From contig MBPM02000039.1 of NCBI GenBank assembly GCA_001695595.3, positions 638,835-702,834 of the forward strand: a stretch of DNA of 64,000 nt, given 5' to 3'. Origin of the DNA: Plasmopara viticola. Lineage: Eukaryota; Oomycota; Peronosporomycetes; Peronosporales; Peronosporaceae. Positions 33,496 through 44,101 of the stretch are shown here, in pieces. A program made the position numbers and the translations under genes. Within the stretch, counting starts at the first letter, position 1; every line of letters starts with the position of its first letter. Under the pieces are notes generated by a model. It did not search any database and was not told the origin of the DNA. It was given only the letters and a program-made list of their open reading frames with translations.

Positions 33496-36400
33496 ATTTG
33501 TGAAGGCTGCAAAAAGTCACATCTGCTGAAAAATAGTTTTATCTACAAAGCATTGCCCAGCAATAAGCAATCAGTAAGCTGGCTAATTGACAGTGGTGCG
33601 ACGTCACACATGACCCCTCACCGAAGTGACTTGATCGACTTCAAGCAACTTAAAGACGACGTCAAGCTAACAATTGCAGATGGCAGAAAGTTACGCGACG
33701 AGGAGCTGGAACGGTGAAGCTTATCGGCTTAGATGGAAGACGCATATCGATGATAGACGTGTTGCTTATCCCTTGACTTGACAGACGTCTACTGTCGGTA
33801 GGAAAGCTTGCCGAACGTTGACTAAGTGTGGAGTTTCAGCGTGCTTTGTGCACCATTTGGGACAAGAACGAAGCTTTAGCAACAGGGACAAGAAATGGGA
33901 AAGCTTACACACTGGATTCTCAGCAAGAGGAGGCACGATTAGTGCAATTCTCGGGAGCTGATAGTCAGTGGGAGTTATGGCACGCTCGTATGGGACATCC
34001 AAGTGAGGACGTTTTAGTGAAGACAATCCGATCCACAGAAGGTATTCCTGCGCTAAAACAAGGTATCAAGACCCTGTGTGGTGGATGCATGAAGGGCAAG
34101 CAGACGATCGAAGCCTTTCCAGGACGCTTCATGACAAAGACATCACGTGTATTGGAATAAGTTCACACAGACGTGATGGGACCCATAAAGACACTTTCGA
34201 AAGGAGGTTCTAAATACATTTTGACTTTTGTGGATGATTATTCACGGTATGTGGTGGCTTACTTTATGGCAAAGAAGAGTGAAGTTGCCGACAAGATCAA
34301 GATGTTCAAAGCACTGCATGAGAATCAATGAGGAACCCGTATCAAGTGCCTGCGTTTGGACAACGGAACGGAGTTTGTCAACAAAACAATTACGGATTTA
34401 TGTCAGCGGAACGGTATCATACATCAGCGTACAGTACCATACAGTCCCCAACCAATTGGAATTGCAGAACGAATGAACCGTACGATAATGGAAAAGGCAC
34501 GGAGCATGATACACTACAAGTGTGTTCCGACATGTTGGTGGGCAGAGGCAGTAAGCACTGCGATGTACCTGATCAACCGCTCTCCTAATACAATGCACCC
34601 AAATAACACCTAATATGAACTGGGATTCAAGATGAATCCTCGGATGGATCATCTTAGGGTGTTTGGGTCTCTTGGATATGCGCACGTTGACCTAGTGAGG
34701 AGGACGAAGCTCGAAGCCAAAAGCTTTAAGTGCATGTTCCTTGGTTATGCCGAAGACACCAAGGGATACCGAGTTTACGCATTGGAGAAAGACAAGATAT
34801 CAGTGTCACGGTCGGTGAAGCTGGACGAGCGTGAAGTGGGCGGCATCTACGAGACGCAACTGCCCAAGCAAATAAAATTGATACGCGTTACCAAAGACAA
34901 CGATGAAAGTGCTGTGTCCGGGCCGACAGAACACCAACAAGATCAAGATGAACCTATGGAGTGTAAAGCAGAAGATGATATTCCAGATGATCCAATGAAT
35001 GAGGAGGAGTCCGACACAAATGAGTCAAATGTCGAGATGCTTCGATTACCCACCTCAGTACACGCTGAACTGACAGAGTACAGAACTCGTACACTGGATG
35101 CACAGGAAGATCGATTGGTATTTCGACCGCAAGTGGAACGTTCAAGGCGTACACATGAACCAATGTTGTTGTTGGCAAACGGATCAGATGCTGATGAAAG
35201 TCTGGAAGTAAGCAATGGACCACCATCTTCAAAGCGTGCAAGGATTGATGAAGACGGCCTTATAGCTGAAGGTATTCTAGGGTTGAGTGTTGGTGAAGAA
35301 TCAGACTTGCCTACCACGTATGCGCAGGCAATGTCTAGTGACGAGGCAGAACAGTGGCGACAAGCGATGGACGCCGAATTATAGTCGCATCACCAAAACA
35401 AACAATGGACACTCGTTCCACGAGATCAATTGGACGTACAATTGGATGCCGCTGGGTCTTTGCTAAGAATCGTGACCAGAATGAATGTGTTGTGCGCTAC
35501 AAAGCACGATTGGTGGCTAGAGATTTCAAGCAGAAATCCCGCGTGGATTTCTTCGAGACTTACTCTCCATTGGCCACCATGAACTCAATTCGAGTTGTAC
35601 TCGCAGTGTGTGCGGCATTAGGCTACAAAATGGAACAGCCGGACGTCGACACCGCCTTTCTCAACTGTGTGCTGTCGTATCGTGTTCACATGGGCGTTCC
35701 GATTGGTGTCAAGGGAGCTCAAGGATTTGCGTGTCAGCTGAACAAAGCTATATATGGACTCAAGCAAGCTGCAAGCGCTTGGAACAAGACGATCGATCAC
35801 GTCTTCAAGAAGAACGATTTTGAAAGTTGTGGAGCGGATCAATGCGTCTACGTGAAGAAAGTGAAAGAAGGTTTTGTGTACGTATGTCTTTATGTCGATG
35901 ATATGATCATTGCAGCCAAGACGAGCGACGCTAAAAGGTGTTTTCAAGATGATGGATCTCGGTATGGCAAAGTTCATCTTGGGCATGGAGATCGACCACG
36001 ACATGACAGCTTCCACACTAACGATCAAGCAAACACGCTACATTAGCGACGTGGCTGAGCGATTTGGACAGAAAAATGCCAAGAACGTCGACAATCCGTG
36101 TACGTTTGGTCTCAAGCTGTCAACATCACAGTCACCGAGTACAGCAGCTGAGCGTTCGGAGATGTGGTCAAGACCATACCGCTCACAAATTGGATGTCTG
36201 CTATATGTTACAACTTGCACTCGGCCGGACGTCGCATACATCGTGACAAAACTGTCTCGATTTCTCGAGAATCCGGGGTTACCACATTGGAGCGCCGCAA
36301 TTCGTGTATTGCGCTACTTAAATTCGACACGTCATCACGGGATCGTTTACCAAAGAGGGACGGAAAAGGTGATTGTTGAAGCTTTTTCGGATGTTGACTG

Positions 36401-36865
36401 GGGTAGCAACACCGATGGCAGACGGTCTGTCTCAGGTGTGCTGATTAACATTGGGAAAGCTCCGGTTGTATTCAAGTCCAAGATTAGAGAACCATTGCAC
36501 TAAGTTCCGCAGAAGCAGAGCATATGGCGCCAAGCTTGTGCACACAAGAAGTGCTTTGGGCGCGCGCAATTCTCAAGGACATGGGTCAAGAACAAGTGGG
36601 ATGCACGCAAATATGGGAAGACAAACAAGGTGCGATAGCTTTGGCAAACAACGCGGGCTACCACGCACGTACAAAGCACGTATACATCAGACATCACTTT
36701 ATTCGGGAGAATGTTCAGAATGGATTACTCAAGATTGGCTACATTGATACGAAGAGTCAGCTTGCAGATATGCTAACCAAGGCACTTGGAACCAAGATGC
36801 TGAAGTATCTGCGCGAAGACTCCGAGATCAAGACCAAGTCAGCAACAAAGGACACACAGCACTAG
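33493..36865 (+). pseudogene. Copia Pol (protease, integrase, reverse transcriptase, RNase H), broken
   Basis: Pieces in order: protease WLIDSGATSHMT (33580-33615); pre-integrase WELWHARMGHPS (33970-34005) with CGGCMKGK; integrase core HTDVMGP, FVDDYSRY and DNGTEF, with the third acidic residue at IAERMNRT (34465-34490); reverse transcriptase QPDVDTAFLN, YGLKQAASAWN and YVDDMIIA (35636-35915); RNase H AFSDVDWGSNTDGRRSVSGV (36381-36440) and QLADMLTKAL (36759-36788). Stops or frame changes occur after the protease, at 34158, 34329 and 34610, between the integrase tail and reverse transcriptase (near 35370), before RNase H (near 35930), and at 36501. The catalytic aspartates of the reverse transcriptase are still present, but no complete polyprotein can be made. 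Confidence 0.9.
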
Positions 36866-36878
36866 CGGTGAGTGGAAG

Positions 36879-37022
36879 TGTTAAAATTACACCGCTGAAT
36901 GCATGTTGAACAGGTGGATGCCTTCACAGTAATTTCAAGTACGTCACAATTATAATTCCATATGGTAGCCGTTCATTGGTCAGGATAAATATATTCACTT
37001 CATTTCTACTTTCTACTTAACA
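36879..37022 (+). repeat. 3' LTR of the copia element
   Basis: 144 bp, TGTTAAAATTACACCGC to TACTTAACA, matching the 5' LTR at about 92 percent. Most differences cluster in the AT-rich middle; one-base length changes are also present. Confidence 0.85.
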
Positions 37023-37728
37023 CATATTAGTGGTTGTAGACAATATTAGTTGTCGGATCGTTATCTGAACAAGGTCGAATGAGGAAATAATGATGCGAAT
37101 AGGTCTATTGGAAATTAAAGGACTGGAGGCTCGGAGATTGATAATTCATAGGACCTCTAAGGTGGGTGCGTTGACATTGTCGTAAGAGTGTCTATGGATG
37201 AATCGTGCTTTTGAAGTTTTGACCTTGGATAGGCTTAGCTATCTATGGAGAATTAACAAAGCTCGGTTCTGTATTTGCAATTTATAAATCTTGCTAATGG
37301 CAGATGCAGAAAAGAATTAAAGAATCCTGTTACCGCACGCAAATTCTGCGCGGCCTTTTCAAATCTGACGAAGCTGAGCACCAAAGACAAATTTGTTTTG
37401 TATCCGAAAAACGGGAGAGATGCGATCGAGTGTATATGATAAAGCATACGACAGTGCTTTATCGCGTAGCTCAGCACCCTCAGGCTGGCCGCTTGCGTGC
37501 GGTATTTGTGGATGTGGGCCCAGCGTCTATCGAGTCGACGCTTGCTTTCTCAAAGTGTCGCAAATTTTTGTTGCAGGCAGAGTGTATGAGCAAAAAGGCA
37601 TTCAGCTTTTTATTTTTTGATTGGGAGCCGCTGATCAGACCCTTAAACACAGTACCCCTAAGCTATAATAACGATTTCTGATTGGCCCATTGGTGTAGGC
37701 TATAGAATATTTGCAATGCAAAAATCCT

Positions 37729-37796
37729 CATACGTGTGGAAGCTGTTAATTTGATAACGATCGCGACAGAAAACCATTGTTTTCAGAAGCAGGTTT
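37729..37796. repeat. Direct repeat, left copy (right copy 38041-38110)
   Basis: About 68 bp, sharing AACGATCGCGACA, CATTGTT and AGAAGCAGGTTT with 38041-38110 at roughly 80 percent identity. The pair encloses ~245 bp that contain a long hairpin, so the arrangement could be a small element or a local duplication. I cannot assign a family. Confidence 0.6.
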
Positions 37797-37968
37797 CAAT
37801 ATCAATTAGCATGAACGAGCAATCATTCAAGTATCAACAGACTAAGCAGGGTATATCAAGAGCATCAAGGTTGATCTCTACATTTCGATAAGCAACAAAA
37901 ACATCAATGAGCTCATGCCACGATGCGGCTCGCACAATCTTGATGCTCTCGGCACTGTCGATGATTGT

Positions 37969-38023
37969 GGACATTCTGCTCAGTCTTCTAATACTGAGTA
38001 TTAGGAGACCGAGCAGAGTGTCT
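37969..38023. repeat. Long inverted repeat (hairpin), 26-bp arms, 3-base loop
   Basis: Arms 37969-37994 and 37998-38023 around the loop TGA. They differ at four positions, all transitions. In a plus-strand RNA three of these would be G-U pairs and only one an A-C mismatch, so the transcript could fold almost perfectly. Its role is unknown. It could be a small-RNA precursor or a terminator-like structure, or just a palindromic duplication. Confidence 0.65.
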
Positions 38024-38241
38024 TCAAATTCAAGAGTTTTCACGTATGAAAGGAAGCTGATAATTTAATAACGATCGCGACAAAAGATCATTGTTCTAAG
38101 AAGCAGGTTTATAATATGGGCTAAAAACCTTGCACTAGGGTTTAGGGTTTAGAGGCAAGCGGTTCCTTGTCACTTTTGGTGGCAAAGTATTTATATAACG
38201 ATACAGAGGTTTATGACAAAACATAATAGTATCTTTAAGAG

Positions 38242-39326
38242 TTACTTCGATTTTGTTTTCATGTCCTCGTAAAAGGCGCGGTGATCTGGATCCAGTGCGA
38301 TCGCACGTTCGTATAACTCGACACACTGATGCTTTGCTGCTTCCCACCCGCTGACACTCGTAATCCGACCAAGACGACCACATAGGTCAGCAAGCGTGAC
38401 GATAACCCACTTGGCCTCTGCTTCCAATTCCAGCAGCTCTTCTAGCCACTTCACTTGGCTCTTTAAGAACTCAGTAGTAGCCTCGCCAGATGATGCAATC
38501 AGTTTTACCATCGATGTGACCAACCAGCGATAGTAAAACCAGGCACTCTGATCGTCTGGCTCAGTAAAAACCGCCTGCTGCATAAGTCCAATCTCATCGG
38601 ACAAGACGGCCGCTGTCAACGGCCTGGGCAGGGTAATGCTTCGATAGTGCAGAGCCGAGTAGTTGGAAAAGTTTTGCTCAATTTTCTGTGTTGTGAATGC
38701 TAGTTGGTCTTCTTCAGATATACCAGCCAACTTGCACACATGTCGCCGATAATTCCAGCAATGAAAGTTTCGCTCGTCTAACATTTGAGAAACAACGTGT
38801 TACTCAAAGCCATAAAAGCATTCGGTGTTAACGTTTTTACCTAAATTTAAGAGCTTGTCACACAGGCTAATCTCCTTATTCAAGTCCCCAAGTCCGCGGT
38901 CAATGATCCACTTGCGCTGGAACCACGCCGAGTACGACTTGGGGTTACGCTGCAGTGCATCCTGTAAAAAAAAGCAAGATTACAATGTGGAGCTAGTCCT
39001 CAATACGAAATTAAGCCTACGAGGGTCAACTTTGATTCCGTTTTGGCCATTTCTTGCCATTCAGTCGCTGGATTCGTGGCGTTTTGAGCCAGTGCATCGA
39101 TGGTTTGGCGCCGATAAATCCAGAGTACGTGAAACTCGGGATTGAGCAGCAACAGATGGCTGGTCAAGGGCAACACAGAAGACTCATAGAGCTGCTGGCG
39201 CTTCATTTCCAGCACTTTGCCAGCCACTTCATGATACATGTGCACCTTTGAAAGCTCCTCTTGACGCTGTTCATTCGTTTTCTGCTGTTCCTTTTCGTGC
39301 TCGATCCGTTTTACGCGCCCGTGCAT
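38242..39326 (-). CDS. RABGGTA: Rab geranylgeranyltransferase alpha subunit
   Basis: Alpha subunit of Rab geranylgeranyltransferase, which with its beta subunit and an escort protein attaches geranylgeranyl groups to Rab GTPases in the cytoplasm. Three exons on the minus strand: 39326-39021, 38961-38841, 38777-38242, with GT-AG introns of 59 and 63 bp, giving 320 residues. The N-terminus MHGRVKRI is typical of the family. Prenyltransferase alpha repeats are visible: FHVLWIYRRQ, SYSAWFQRKW, NFHCWNYRRH, NYSALHYRS and DDQSAWFYYRW. The length is close to the short fungal forms; no C-terminal leucine-rich repeat region is seen. Junctions read smoothly (SKLTL-DALQRN and KLLNL-DERNF). The gene appears intact. 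Confidence 0.92.
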
Positions 39327-40764
39327 GATGTAAATGGTTTGCTAAGTCATAAATAGTCTTATATCTTGAGCTAATAAATTGAGCAAATATATTAATTGCT
39401 ATTATAGATAAGGATTTGTAGGAAAAAATAGTCAACATGATCACAAATTTAAATGGTCGTGACTAGACTGAGTGTTTCCTGATGTTCTTGGAGGTCCAAA
39501 ACGAACCAATTATTTTGCGAGTGAGTTGATCGATTTAATACCTTTTTGCAAATATACCATCTCTTTCATCGATTACAAAAATGAAAAATCTGTAAGCTAC
39601 TAAAACGAATGAACATTGAGGGCGGAAACCCATTATTCTAGTCTATTGCAATTTCGGAAGCTTACATATGCATGTCTAAGGAGTCCCATACAATCATTTG
39701 CTGGCATGACAAACGTCATTCTCCTTCAACGGGTTCAGAATCTTGTCACTTTTTATAGTAGTACGGCTTACGATGCCGGAACATGTATATTTGGGCTTCA
39801 CCAATGTTTAATTTTTCAATGACGCAACTTCGGTAGTAGCGTGCAACAAATATTGTCTCGTCATATTTGTTCATCGATATCTGTCCGATCAGCTGTATAT
39901 AGCACATAAATGCTCTATTTGTGCAGGCCAGGGGGTTATTCAAAACTGCTAGTATCAACGAAGATTTGTTTAGATTGCACTTGATGTAAATTGTAGCGAT
40001 CACTAATGTGTAATATGTATGATAAGTTTATCTTTTTTGGCGAAGAAGGAGATAATTACTCAATTCGAGTAATGCAAAAAAGCGACCAGCCGCCGTCGAT
40101 AATAATGATGACTTGCCGTGCTAAACCTTCTTCGACACATTGAAAAAACAGCCAGCCATGAACAAAAATTGTTAAAGTCTAAATCTAAGCATTACTGAAT
40201 CTTGAAACATTTTATAGTGACGAAGTCGACACAATACTAATGAAGCAATATTGTTGATTGTCAATTAGCTTGGCCGGCTTTAACTCATCTACGCGAAATC
40301 ATAAGCAGAAGAGCTCAAATATGATGAACGGATTCCTCCTTCAATTCATGTTGTTGCGGACAAGAGCCCATTATAGCATTGGTCTTCAGCGACCTCTGGC
40401 ACTATCACTACTCTGAAAACGCTTCGTCAATCTAGTTAATTTTTACTTCCAGCAGCCAGTTCATGAATGCTTTAGACTAAGCAAATTGATTTAATCAATT
40501 TGTTTTAGCATTCCCTACTTAGTATGCACGTTTGCATTTAGACTAGGAGTCAGCAACGAACGGATTAACCAAAGTCCACGGAGACATTAAAATAAAACGA
40601 GCTCCTTATCAGCTCGTAAAGGAAGCGAAAGCACTTTATGCGTTGAAGCGATCTGACACCAACACCATCACGAATTTCGTACACCTTTTTGAATTGTATA
40701 GACTCGCATTTAACCCCGTCCTTGCAAAATCGCATCATGTTTGAAAATTGCTTGAAAAAAAATA
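39327..40764. other. Intergenic region between divergent genes
   Basis: About 1.4 kb of AT-rich DNA between the divergently transcribed RabGGTase alpha and CBS-PP2C genes. It should hold both promoters. No clear motif, RNA gene or element was recognised. Confidence 0.4.
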
Positions 40765-42848
40765 ATGCACCGGCTCGTAGAATCTGGGCGCCGCTGCGTA
40801 CGTCTGTCGCGCCTCTCCGCCACTTTGTGCACCTCGTGGCCATCACTTACGTCGCCACATCTTTTCTTCAGTACATGGAGTCGCTGGTTGAGTGACAAGT
40901 CGGTTCCATCGCTGCCTCGTATGCAGGTGGCGGATCTTTTGGAAGTGGCTAAGCAATTTCGTAGTAAAGAGATTAACTATATTCACGAGGATCAAACGTT
41001 GGACGAGGCCGTCAAGTGTCTGACACAGAATGAGAACTCAGCGACTCTTGTAGTCGTGAACAAGCAACATCAAATCGTAGGCCTGATCACGTATCGATTG
41101 GCCTTGCAAAAGGTCGTGCGCATGCATTCGACGGGGAAGCGGACGGACTGGAACGTAAAGGTACGTCGTATGCAGTCGATGCTCCTCGATCCACAGACTT
41201 AGGGTCTTCTTTAGGTGTCGGAAGTGGCGATTCCAGCTCGTAAAGTGCTGTATGTGTCGCCTGAAGACTCGCTGGAAGATGTACGTACATGGGAGAACGA
41301 AAGGGGGGGAATTTTGTACCCACATAATTATTGTGTACGCAGTGTCGAGCAGTGATGGCATTATCTGGAGTTGGAGAGTTGCCAGTGTTGAAAGGAAGCA
41401 AGTTTTTGGGCACGGTATCATTGACAGATATTGCGTCGCTTATCCATCGTCACGATGCACAGTCGAATCCTGATCCTACAAGGTACAGCCATGAAAAAGA
41501 TTAAAACGAGCTTCCTGTAACACAATTGATCGTACATTATTGCAGCGCCAAGTCGGACTATATCAACTTAATCCTCCCGCGCAAGGGACTACCGGCCAAT
41601 ACATCGCTTGACCACACGATCGTTCAACAGTACGTACGCTGCTGTTTCTCTGAAAATCACTGATTGAAAGCACTGCTCTCCCTTGTACAGTGAGCACGTG
41701 CATCCGAATTATTGGACGTACTACCTTCATTCGTTCGCCATGTCAATTCCCCACCCACAAAAGAAGGAAACTGGTGGAGAAGACGCGTATTTTTGGGGAT
41801 TGTGCCCCATGGAGAGGAAATGGGAGGAGCGTCGGCTTTGGCTCTTCAAAACAGTCCTAATGATATGACGCCGTCCATCCCAACCATCACTGAAGGCACG
41901 CACGGACCCGTGGATGTGCTTGCAATGGGAGTGGCGGATGGCGTGGGGTCGTGGTTTGAAAAGGGCGTGAGTGCTCGTCAGTACGCACGGGAACTCATGG
42001 TGGCAGCTCACCAAGCCGTGCAAGTGTCGTACGCAAAAGATCACGATATCGAGCCGTCCGAAGTGCTGCATGCCGCATGGTCGACTGTTTTACAGAAAAA
42101 AATCGTCGGAAGTTCCACGGCGTGTGTCCTTGCATTGGATCCGGAGCTAGGAGAGTTGCACGGGATCAATCTAGGCGATTCTGGGTTCTTAATCATTCGT
42201 GACAAGACCTCGGATCTCGAGACGGCGCGCTTGCGGGGTACATTGGATGGCTCACTTATGCGAAAGATTATGAATCGGGACCAGGACTTGACGCCTGCTG
42301 GACGACGAAAAGGAGCGCACGTGACGTACCGTTCTCCACAACAACTGCACTACTTTAACTGTCCGTTTCAATTAGGCTTTGCGGGTGCTGATCTCGTGAG
42401 TGACGTCGTGGACGACTTGAGTCGAATCCACTCCCAGACGAGAGAGAAACCTTTGTTTGAAACGCCCGAGAATGGGGTCCGACTACGCGTTCCTGTGTTG
42501 GAAGGCGACTTGATTCTCCTTGCTACGGATGGACTCTTCGACAATGTGGACGAAGACGTGTTACTGGAAATTGTGCGCGCAGAGCCGGATGTGGCGAGGA
42601 TGACCCGAAAACTGGTGGCAAAAGCGTACGAGTTGTCGCTGGATCGCTCGCGTGACTCGCCTTTTGCACGGCTTGCCAAGGAAAATGACTTGCTATGGGG
42701 CGGTGGGATGCCGGATGACATTACAATCATCGCCGCACGCGTGATGAAGCACAAGACAAAGGAAGAAAAGATCGCTCAAGCCATTGCAGTGGAAAGAGAA
42801 GGCGAGGACAGAAATGCAGTGGCCCAAACGAGCTTGCACAGCTGTTAG
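40765..42848 (+). CDS. CBS-domain / PP2C phosphatase fusion, probably mitochondrial
   Basis: Five exons: 40765-41160, 41215-41280, 41343-41482, 41546-41629, 41691-42848; introns 54-63 bp, all GT-AG. The N-terminus is rich in Arg, Ser and Leu with no acidic residue after the first few (MHRLVESGRRCVRLSRLSA), like a mitochondrial presequence. Two CBS modules follow: one around EINYIHEDQTLDEAVKCL and IVGLITYR, a second around VLYVSPEDSLED and GTVSLTDIASLI. CBS pairs often bind adenine nucleotides. The rest is a metal-dependent PP2C phosphatase of the PTC7-like type: GGEDAYF, GVADGVGSW, NLGDSGFLIIRD, ATDGLFDN, PDDITIIAARV. In exon 5 the frame changes at a run of five T (~41793); one more T would join GGEDAYF to VPHGEEMGGAS, so this is either a real frameshift or a consensus error. 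Confidence 0.85.
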
Positions 42849-42925
42849 ACAAGAAATGAAGCCGAAACTTACGCGATATGGGTTGATTGGACCTGACAAT
42901 TATAAAATAAAGAACGACATGTACC

Positions 42926-44101
42926 TCACGTTGCTGTGCCATCTGATGGTGCTCCTACACTAAGCAGTGCCACGTCCTGCCCTGCTTCTGTCTCGATATT
43001 AACTATGTCCTCCTCTTCACGAGCGCCTTCAGCACCAATCTGCGCCTCAATCTCCTCTTCGCTCTCACTATTCAAATTAGCACTTTCCCTTCTGTTCTGG
43101 ACTTGACTGTCACCTTTCTCGTCTCCATCTTCTTCTTCTGAAATCACCACAATGTCGTCATTGTTCTCATCAAACTCTTCTTCATCTTCTTCTTCTTCAT
43201 ACTCGTCGCCGTCATCTTCCTCCTCTTCCTCATCTTCATATCCTCCAGTCTCTCCATCATCATCCAATTCCACGGGTGCCGCGGCCGAAGAGCCTCGTAA
43301 GTACAGGTCCCTCACTTTAATAGCATCCCGCATGAGTGACAGAACCGAGTCTTGGGCACATGCATCCACTAGAATGGCATCTCGCGCTTCTTCGTGTCCA
43401 TAAAACAGCTCTTCACCATACTTTTCCAGTGCCATGAGACACATTTTACTGCGTGCCGAGTCGTCCAATTGCTGCAATAGCTTTCGAGCTTCCCGCTGGT
43501 TCTGAGCCCGCACTATCGCTCTTGCAGTCTCCTCGTCGTCCTCTTTCTCTTGGTCACTGAATTGGTCATTCACTGGTGGTGCCGACCCCTCATCGTCTTC
43601 TTCATCCACGTCCACAATGTCAATCTCATTATTCTGCGACGTCAAAGCTTCGCTATCGTCCACTTCTTCTTCGGAAAGCGCTAAATCGGACGCGTCCGGA
43701 TTATGACCCACACTCAAGTCATCGTGCTCGATCCTTGGACCATCGATAGCCATAATCAGACCGTCCTCATCCACTTCTTGTCCCGTTTCGTGAGTCTTTA
43801 ACCCCAGCGCAAGATCAGCGTCCAAATCTTCCTCTTGCTGAGCAAACTCTTCGTTATCGTCCACATCTGGCAATTCGTCATCCAGCAACTTGGTTCGTTT
43901 CCCAAGTGGAGAGACTACGACGTCGTCGAGCGTTGTGACACTGTCCCGGATATCCCCATTAAAGGACCCGTCAAAGGCTTCGGTAGCCGTGCGTTTTTCG
44001 GCTTGCGAAGGTGAAATAACAGTCGAAATGCTGGTAGATCGATCATCAATGCTGATGGCTACAGCTGTACCACTGGTGGAGGCACTTAAAGGCTCTGTCA
44101 T
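42926..44101 (-). CDS. Highly acidic protein of unknown function
   Basis: 391 residues from ATG 44099-44101 (MTEPLSASTSG); codons further upstream are open but have no ATG. Very rich in Asp and Glu, with runs such as EDEEEEEDDGDEYEEEE, which are encoded by simple GAA/GAC-type repeats. A less biased middle part (ARAIVRAQNQREARKLLQQL, then a stretch with KMCLMALEKYGEELFYGHEE) may fold into helices. No signal peptide from this start. A basic cluster LGKRTKLL could act in nuclear import. Acidic proteins like this are often nuclear (chaperones, chromatin factors), but I recognise no family. It converges on the CBS-PP2C gene with only 77 bp between the two stops. Confidence 0.6.
   Translation of the reverse strand: MTEPLSASTSGTAVAISIDDRSTSISTVISPSQAEKRTATEAFDGSFNGDIRDSVTTLDDVVVSPLGKRTKLLDDELPDVDDNEEFAQQEEDLDADLALGLKTHETGQEVDEDGLIMAIDGPRIEHDDLSVGHNPDASDLALSEEEVDDSEALTSQNNEIDIVDVDEEDDEGSAPPVNDQFSDQEKEDDEETARAIVRAQNQREARKLLQQLDDSARSKMCLMALEKYGEELFYGHEEARDAILVDACAQDSVLSLMRDAIKVRDLYLRGSSAAAPVELDDDGETGGYEDEEEEEDDGDEYEEEEDEEEFDENNDDIVVISEEEDGDEKGDSQVQNRRESANLNSESEEEIEAQIGAEGAREEEDIVNIETEAGQDVALLSVGAPSDGTAT

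Larger units (their letters stand above)
32426..37022 (+). mobile_element. Decayed Ty1/copia LTR retrotransposon
   Basis: About 4.6 kb between two LTRs. The order is Gag, protease, integrase, reverse transcriptase, RNase H, which is the Ty1/copia order (integrase before reverse transcriptase). The frame is broken many times: an early TAG in Gag, stops and shifts around the protease, in integrase, and around reverse transcriptase and RNase H. No 5-bp target duplication is visible (TATAG on the left, CATAT on the right), so the flanks may have changed or recombined. A purine-rich stretch (GCGGTGAGTGGAAG) sits just before the 3' LTR as a polypurine tract. It also carries a tRNA gene (33415-33495). 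Confidence 0.93.
37023..38241. other. Intergenic region with direct repeats and a hairpin
   Basis: No recognised protein gene. It contains the ~70-bp direct repeats and the 26-bp-arm hairpin listed separately. A short TTTAGGG-type stretch (TAGGGTTTAGGGTTTAG, 38136-38152) lies just before the 3' end of the next gene. Confidence 0.45.

Noticed and set aside
38136..38152. Telomere-like TTTAGGG repeats
   Set aside because: Only about two and a half units, next to a normal gene end; too short to indicate a telomere or an internal telomeric tract.
43152..43403. Serine-rich plus-strand open frame opposite the acidic gene
   Set aside because: It is the antisense reading of GAA/GAC-type acidic codon runs and has no independent support.
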